Origin: Bacteroides sp. CAG:545 | GTDB taxonomy: Bacteria > Bacteroidota > Bacteroidia > Bacteroidales > UBA932 | DNA: 44,987 nucleotides | Assembly (NCBI GenBank): GCA_000432515.1 | Contig: HF995995.1 | Span: forward strand, 88,241 to 133,227 | Direction of reading: 5' to 3' | Part shown: positions 41,632-44,987 of the stretch, one piece after another | Layout of the letters: each line of letters opens with the position of its first letter | Numbering within the stretch: the first letter of the stretch is position 1 | Notes under the pieces: generated by a model | The model's input: the letters and a program-made list of their open reading frames with translations, nothing else | Told to the model about the DNA's origin: nothing | The model's database searches: none | Program-made: the position numbers and the translations under genes

Positions 41632-44577
41632 ATGAAACAAGTATTTGCAACATTGATTTGTGCACTCTGCATTGTCCAGTCTTCTTTTGCTGCCGAAACC
41701 GGCGGGGAAAAGTTCGGGGGAGTGGTCATCAATAATGACTGGACATTCGCGATGGGGAATGCGGCGTCCAAGGAACTGGACTATACGCATGGTACAGAAT
41801 ACTTTACGTATATCTGCAAGGCTCAGTCCTCCAATCACAGTCATGCTCCGATAATGCCGGAGTTCAACGATTCTTCATGGCAGAAAGTCAGTTTGCCTCA
41901 CGACTGGGCTGTGGACCTTCCGTACAGTCCGGAAGCGAGTCATTCGCATGGCTACAAATGCATCGGCTGGAAGTATCCGGAAAACTCGGTCGGCTGGTAC
42001 CGCAAGCATATAGAAATCCCGGCAGAAGATAAGGGAAAGCAGTTTTTTATAGAGTTTGAAGGCATATACCGTGACAGCGAAGTCTTCTGCAACGGCTTCT
42101 ATCTCGGCGGTGAGCGAAGCGGTTATGCGTCAAGTGTCTATACATTGACTCCATATCTGAATTATGGCGGGGACAATGTCATTGCAGTCCGGTGTGACGC
42201 GTCTTTGGAGGAAGGCTGGTATTACGAGGGAGCAGGAATTTACCGCAATGTGAGGCTGTACAAGTCAGGGCCTGTGTCAATGAAACATTATTCGTTGAAA
42301 ATCAGCCAGAAAAAGGCGGACGGGTCCATTTGGACTGTTTCTGACGGGACAGCGGACGTGTATGTGGATGAATCCTGCATTGACTTCGACTATATCCTGG
42401 CGGATGCCGCTGTAAACAGGGATAAGGTCACCCGTGAAATCGAAATCTGTGATGCGGAAGGTAGGCGAGTAGAGAGGGCTGAACGTCGCTGGAGCATTGA
42501 CTCTCCATATCTTTATACATTGACAGTCAGGCTTTTCTATGATGGTGAACTTTCTGATGTGGTGACGAGGCGGTTCGGTGTGCGGACGCTCGAGTTCTCT
42601 CCGGAGAAGGGGCTGCTGCTCAATGGAAAGGCTGTCAAGCTGCGCGGCGCGAATATGCATCTGGACCACGCCGGAGTCGGGGTTGCTGTCCCTGATGAAC
42701 TCTGGAGATATAGGATTTCGCGGCTGCAGGAGTATGGGTTCAATGCTGTCCGCACTTCCCATAACTGCGCTTCCGTGTCAATGCTTGACCTTTGTGATGA
42801 GATGGGTGTGCTGGTGATTGATGAGAACAGGCAGTTCGGCGTGAATCAGGAGCAGCTCCGTCAGCTGCGCAATATGATCGACCGGGACAGGGACCATCCG
42901 TCTGTGATTTTGTGGAGTGTGGGCAATGAGGAATGGGCTGTGGAACATGGTGAAAAGGGTGTGGAAATAGCGCGGAGGATGAGCGAGGCTGTGCACGGAA
43001 TGGACAGGACCAGGCCTTCTACCTATGGCAATGCCGGTGGGCCAGACCTGGTGAAGGGCGTGGATGTGTTCGGTTATAATTACATTGTGCAAAACCCTGT
43101 GGATGAATATCATAGGCTATATCCGGAGAAATGTGTCGTGGGCACGGAGGAGACTTCCGGAGCAGGAACAAGAGGTGTTTACCGGACGGTTCCGGAAAAG
43201 GGCTGGATGGTGCCGCTGAACAGGATTGATACATTGGGCCGTGTCAATGTCATTGAATACGGATGGAAGTTCTACAAGGCAAGGCCATGGGGGCTGGGCC
43301 TGTTCTACTGGACGGGTTTCGATTACCGTGGCGAGCCTAATCCGATGAAATGGCCTGCTACTGGTTCTCAGTTCGGTATTTTCGATTATTGCGGCTTCCC
43401 CAAGGACGAGGCGTTCTACCTGAAGGCCGCGTGGAAGGATGAGCCGTCAGTGCACATCTGCGGCCCGTATGGCGGTGAGGTCTGGGTGTATTCGAATTGT
43501 GATGAAGTCCGCCTGTACGAAAGCGGAAAAAGCCTCGGCCGCCGGAAAATGCCACACGACGGTCACCTCGTCTGGAAAGTTTCCTCTGCTGGTCGCGCCG
43601 CAAGGCCTTCTGGCCCTGGAGCTTCTGCTGCTGGCTCCTCTGGCCCTGGATCTTCTGCTGAGCACTCAGTTGCAGGTGGCGCCGCAAGATCTTCTGGCCA
43701 TGGAGCTTCTTTTGCTGACTCCTCTGCTGGTAGTGTAGCAGTCTCTTCCGCTGCCGGAACTCTGGCGTCTGCCTCCTCTGCAGGTCGCGCTGCAACTTCT
43801 TCTGGCCCTGAAGCTTCTGCTGAGCACTCAGTTGCAGGTGGCGCCGCAAGGCCTTCGGGCACTGGAGCATCTTCTGCTGGCTCCTCTACTGGTAGTGTAG
43901 CAGTCTCTTCCGCTGCCGGAACTCTGGCGTCTGACTCCTCTGCTGGTCGCGCTGCTGTCTCTTCAGGCTCTGTATCTTCTGCAGAGCACTCAGTTGCAGG
44001 TGGCGCCGCAAGGTCTTCTGGCCCTGGGGCTTCTGCTGCTGGCTCCTCTGGCCCTGGAACTTCTGCTGAGCACTCAGTTGCAGGTGGCGCCGCAAAGCCT
44101 GTACGTGGATCGGCGTCGAGTGTCTCCGGAACCCCTGCTGTGACATATCGTGCCGTAGGATACCGCTCAGGCCGGAAAGTCTGCGAGGATGTGTTCCCGG
44201 CCGTATATGATAAGACAAGACTGGTTCCGTCAAAGACCACCCTCAAATCAGACGGCCAGGATGTCGTGGTAATCGATATCTACAGCCCTGAAACAGAGTT
44301 GGAAGTCAAAGTCGATAACGCAGTCTTCCTCGGCTGGGGTAATGGCGATCCCGGATTCAAGGATGTGGAGCGCCCTGTCGGCAACACCATGACAATCAGA
44401 ACGTTCAACGGCTGTGCTCAAGTCATAGTCCGCTCCCTCGCTGCCTCCTGCTCTGTTACCGACTCTCGAGGCACCGTAACATCTCGAGGCATCGCCACTG
44501 TCACGGTCACCCCAGCTTCGGCATCCTCAAGCGCCTCTGCCTCCACCGTTTCATTATCATTGACAAAGGCCTTCTGA
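41632..44577 (+). CDS. GH2 beta-galactosidase with a 171-residue Ala/Ser/Gly repeat array inserted in its C-terminal region
   Basis: A 981-residue exported enzyme; signal peptide MKQVFATLICALCIVQSSFA, residues 1-20. Residues 30-215 form the GH2 sugar-binding domain ('WQKVSLPHDWAVDLP', 'GVGWYRKHIEIP'-like 'SVGWYRKHIEIP'), followed by an Ig-like domain and the barrel. Acid/base Glu433 is in 'ILWSVGNEEW' and nucleophile Glu506 in 'VVGTEETSGAG'. 'RGANMHLDHAGVGVAVPDELW' and 'GFDYRGEPNPMKWPATGSQFG' are beta-galactosidase-type. After the strand 'GHLVWKV' (residues 644-650) the array interrupts what is normally a short beta-hairpin. The fold resumes at 'AVTYRAVGYRSGRKV', and a last Ig-like domain has 'KTTLKSDGQDVVVIDI' and 'GWGNGDPGFKDVERP'. 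The C-tail is Ser-rich. The catalytic part is intact. It lies 36 bp after GH94 and is last in the PUL. The galactoside target is unknown. Confidence 0.9.
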   Translation: MKQVFATLICALCIVQSSFAAETGGEKFGGVVINNDWTFAMGNAASKELDYTHGTEYFTYICKAQSSNHSHAPIMPEFNDSSWQKVSLPHDWAVDLPYSPEASHSHGYKCIGWKYPENSVGWYRKHIEIPAEDKGKQFFIEFEGIYRDSEVFCNGFYLGGERSGYASSVYTLTPYLNYGGDNVIAVRCDASLEEGWYYEGAGIYRNVRLYKSGPVSMKHYSLKISQKKADGSIWTVSDGTADVYVDESCIDFDYILADAAVNRDKVTREIEICDAEGRRVERAERRWSIDSPYLYTLTVRLFYDGELSDVVTRRFGVRTLEFSPEKGLLLNGKAVKLRGANMHLDHAGVGVAVPDELWRYRISRLQEYGFNAVRTSHNCASVSMLDLCDEMGVLVIDENRQFGVNQEQLRQLRNMIDRDRDHPSVILWSVGNEEWAVEHGEKGVEIARRMSEAVHGMDRTRPSTYGNAGGPDLVKGVDVFGYNYIVQNPVDEYHRLYPEKCVVGTEETSGAGTRGVYRTVPEKGWMVPLNRIDTLGRVNVIEYGWKFYKARPWGLGLFYWTGFDYRGEPNPMKWPATGSQFGIFDYCGFPKDEAFYLKAAWKDEPSVHICGPYGGEVWVYSNCDEVRLYESGKSLGRRKMPHDGHLVWKVSSAGRAARPSGPGASAAGSSGPGSSAEHSVAGGAARSSGHGASFADSSAGSVAVSSAAGTLASASSAGRAATSSGPEASAEHSVAGGAARPSGTGASSAGSSTGSVAVSSAAGTLASDSSAGRAAVSSGSVSSAEHSVAGGAARSSGPGASAAGSSGPGTSAEHSVAGGAAKPVRGSASSVSGTPAVTYRAVGYRSGRKVCEDVFPAVYDKTRLVPSKTTLKSDGQDVVVIDIYSPETELEVKVDNAVFLGWGNGDPGFKDVERPVGNTMTIRTFNGCAQVIVRSLAASCSVTDSRGTVTSRGIATVTVTPASASSSASASTVSLSLTKAF
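43582..44094 (+). repeat. In-frame tandem repeat array inside the GH2 gene
   Basis: Exactly 513 bases, 171 codons. The block AEHSVAGGAA occurs four times, coded at 43657-43686, 43819-43848, 43981-44010 and 44065-44094. The spacings are 162, 162 and 84 bases, all multiples of three. The 54-residue units also share 'GSVAVSSAAGTLAS' (twice), and the short units share 'GPGASAAGSSGPG' (twice). A partial unit (43582-43656) comes first. DNA identity between copies is high, including third positions, so expansion appears recent. Composition is almost only Ala, Ser, Gly, Pro, Thr and Val with scattered charged residues, as in flexible or mucin-like linkers. A strand-slippage or recombination origin is likely. 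Confidence 0.9.
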
Positions 44578-44594
44578 GTTTCTGCCGCCCTGTT

Positions 44595-44654
44595 AATCCC
44601 CCCAACCCCCCTTTTCAAGGGGGCGATCAGGGCCTCCGGGCTTTCCATCGCCGC
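44595..44654. repeat. REP-like GC-rich repeat, copy 1
   Basis: A 60-base sequence from AATCCCCCC to CCATCGCCGC, with the hairpin CCCCCTTTTCAAGGGGG (7-bp stem, 3-base loop) in its first half. It starts 18 bases after the GH2 stop. A nearly identical copy lies at 44929-44987; the two differ by a one-base gap, a neighbouring A/T change and one C/G change. It may be a dispersed intergenic repeat and may also help end the PUL transcript, although there is no T-run. Confidence 0.75.
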
Positions 44655-44811
44655 ATGGCTGCCCTGCCCGCCAACTCCGGCCCGGCATCTGCTGATGCCC
44701 TGTCAATCCTTCGGACTGTGCTTTTTCGCTTGCCCAGTCCTGAAAAAGTTTACCGATGTTGAGTGGTGTGCGCAGCGCGTAATTAACTATGTATCAGTGT
44801 TTTAGGTGTTT

Positions 44812-44838
44812 TCAGAGTTGCCAAAATTCCAACTCTGA
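44812..44838. other. Inverted repeat with 9-bp stem in the terminal intergenic region
   Basis: TCAGAGTTG (44812-44820) pairs with CAACTCTGA (44830-44838) across a 9-base loop. It is followed by an AT-rich stretch. It may be a weak terminator or a regulator site for a gene beyond the window. Confidence 0.4.
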
Positions 44839-44928
44839 TTTCAATTAAATGATTGACATTCAGTTATTTGTAGGTTGCGCTACATGTGGTTGGCAGCAAG
44901 GTTGCCCCCGTGAGGACTTGCCTATCTC

Positions 44929-44987
44929 AATCCCCCCATCCCCCTTTTCAAGGGGGCGATCAGGGCCTGCGGGCTTTCCATCGCCGC
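44929..44987. repeat. REP-like GC-rich repeat, copy 2, reaches the window edge
   Basis: A 59-base direct copy of the repeat at 44595-44654, in the same orientation and 334 bases downstream. The one-base gap, the A/T change and the C/G change are the only differences I see. It ends at the last base of the window, so its full extent is unknown. Confidence 0.75.

Larger units (their letters stand above)
44578..44987. other. Terminal non-coding region
   Basis: A 410-base stretch after the GH2 stop without a credible gene on either strand. It holds the two REP-like repeats at its ends, the inverted repeat at 44812-44838, and a small TGTAG/CTACA hairpin near 44870-44885. The 70 bases after repeat copy 1 are GC-rich, while 44770-44880 is AT-rich. 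No tRNA or transposase remnant is recognisable. Confidence 0.6.

Noticed and set aside
43582..44094. CRISPR array
   Set aside because: The repeats are in-frame coding units with variable lengths and partly shared spacers, and there are no cas genes.
43563..44246. Minus-strand ORF of 227 codons across the GH2 repeat array
   Set aside because: Its repeats mirror the GH2 array, it has no promoter or family match, and the GH2 frame continues with conserved domains on both sides.

Overview
The window looks like a chromosomal segment of a member of the Bacteroidales. Three things support this: a SusC/SusD pair with surface glycan-binding lipoproteins, promoters of the Bacteroidetes type (-7 box TAnnTTTG with a TTG or TTTG about 19 bases upstream), and start codons without strong Shine-Dalgarno sequences. 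I cannot fix the family or genus. I see no rRNA, tRNA, CRISPR array, phage gene or transposase.

Layout. (1) 1-2895, minus strand: two consecutive DUF4493-type lipoproteins, one cut by the window edge. (2) 3077-15013, plus strand: a long run of housekeeping genes. These are a membrane-anchored hypothetical, an acyl-CoA synthetase-like enzyme, dCMP deaminase, an S41 protease, alanine racemase (alr), thymidylate kinase (tmk), a DoxX/MauE-like membrane protein, a DJ-1/PfpI protein, dihydropteroate synthase (folP) and adenylosuccinate lyase (purB). The run ends in a strong hairpin terminator that sits inside a 174-bp element bounded by inverted repeats. (3) 15302-24775: three minus-strand glycosidases (a GDPD-GH31 fusion, a GH31 with a PA14 insert, and a GH29 fucosidase), each with its own -7 box, plus folC on the plus strand between the first two. 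(4) 25036-44577, plus strand: a polysaccharide utilisation locus (PUL) in the order SusC, SusD, two IPT/TIG surface lipoproteins, GH26, BACON-GH5, GH26, GH130, GH94, GH2. (5) 44578-44987: non-coding, with two copies of a GC-rich REP-like repeat.

Working model. The PUL fits beta-glucomannan. The GH26 and GH5 lipoproteins cut the backbone. SusCD and the IPT proteins capture and import oligosaccharides. Two phosphorylases without signal peptides (GH130 for Man-Glc, GH94 for cellobiose-type disaccharides) then give sugar-1-phosphates in the cytoplasm. The neighbouring GH31, GH29 and GH2 enzymes could remove alpha-xylosyl, alpha-fucosyl and beta-galactosyl decorations, which may indicate co-use of decorated hemicelluloses. 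No PUL regulator and no inner-membrane sugar transporter is present in the window.

Most unusual signals: a 171-residue Ala/Ser/Gly repeat array inserted in the C-terminal region of the GH2 enzyme; the heptamer CATTGAC/GTCAATG, which I counted by eye at roughly 75-80 sites on the two strands; the GDPD-GH31 fusion; and the structured 174-bp element after purB.
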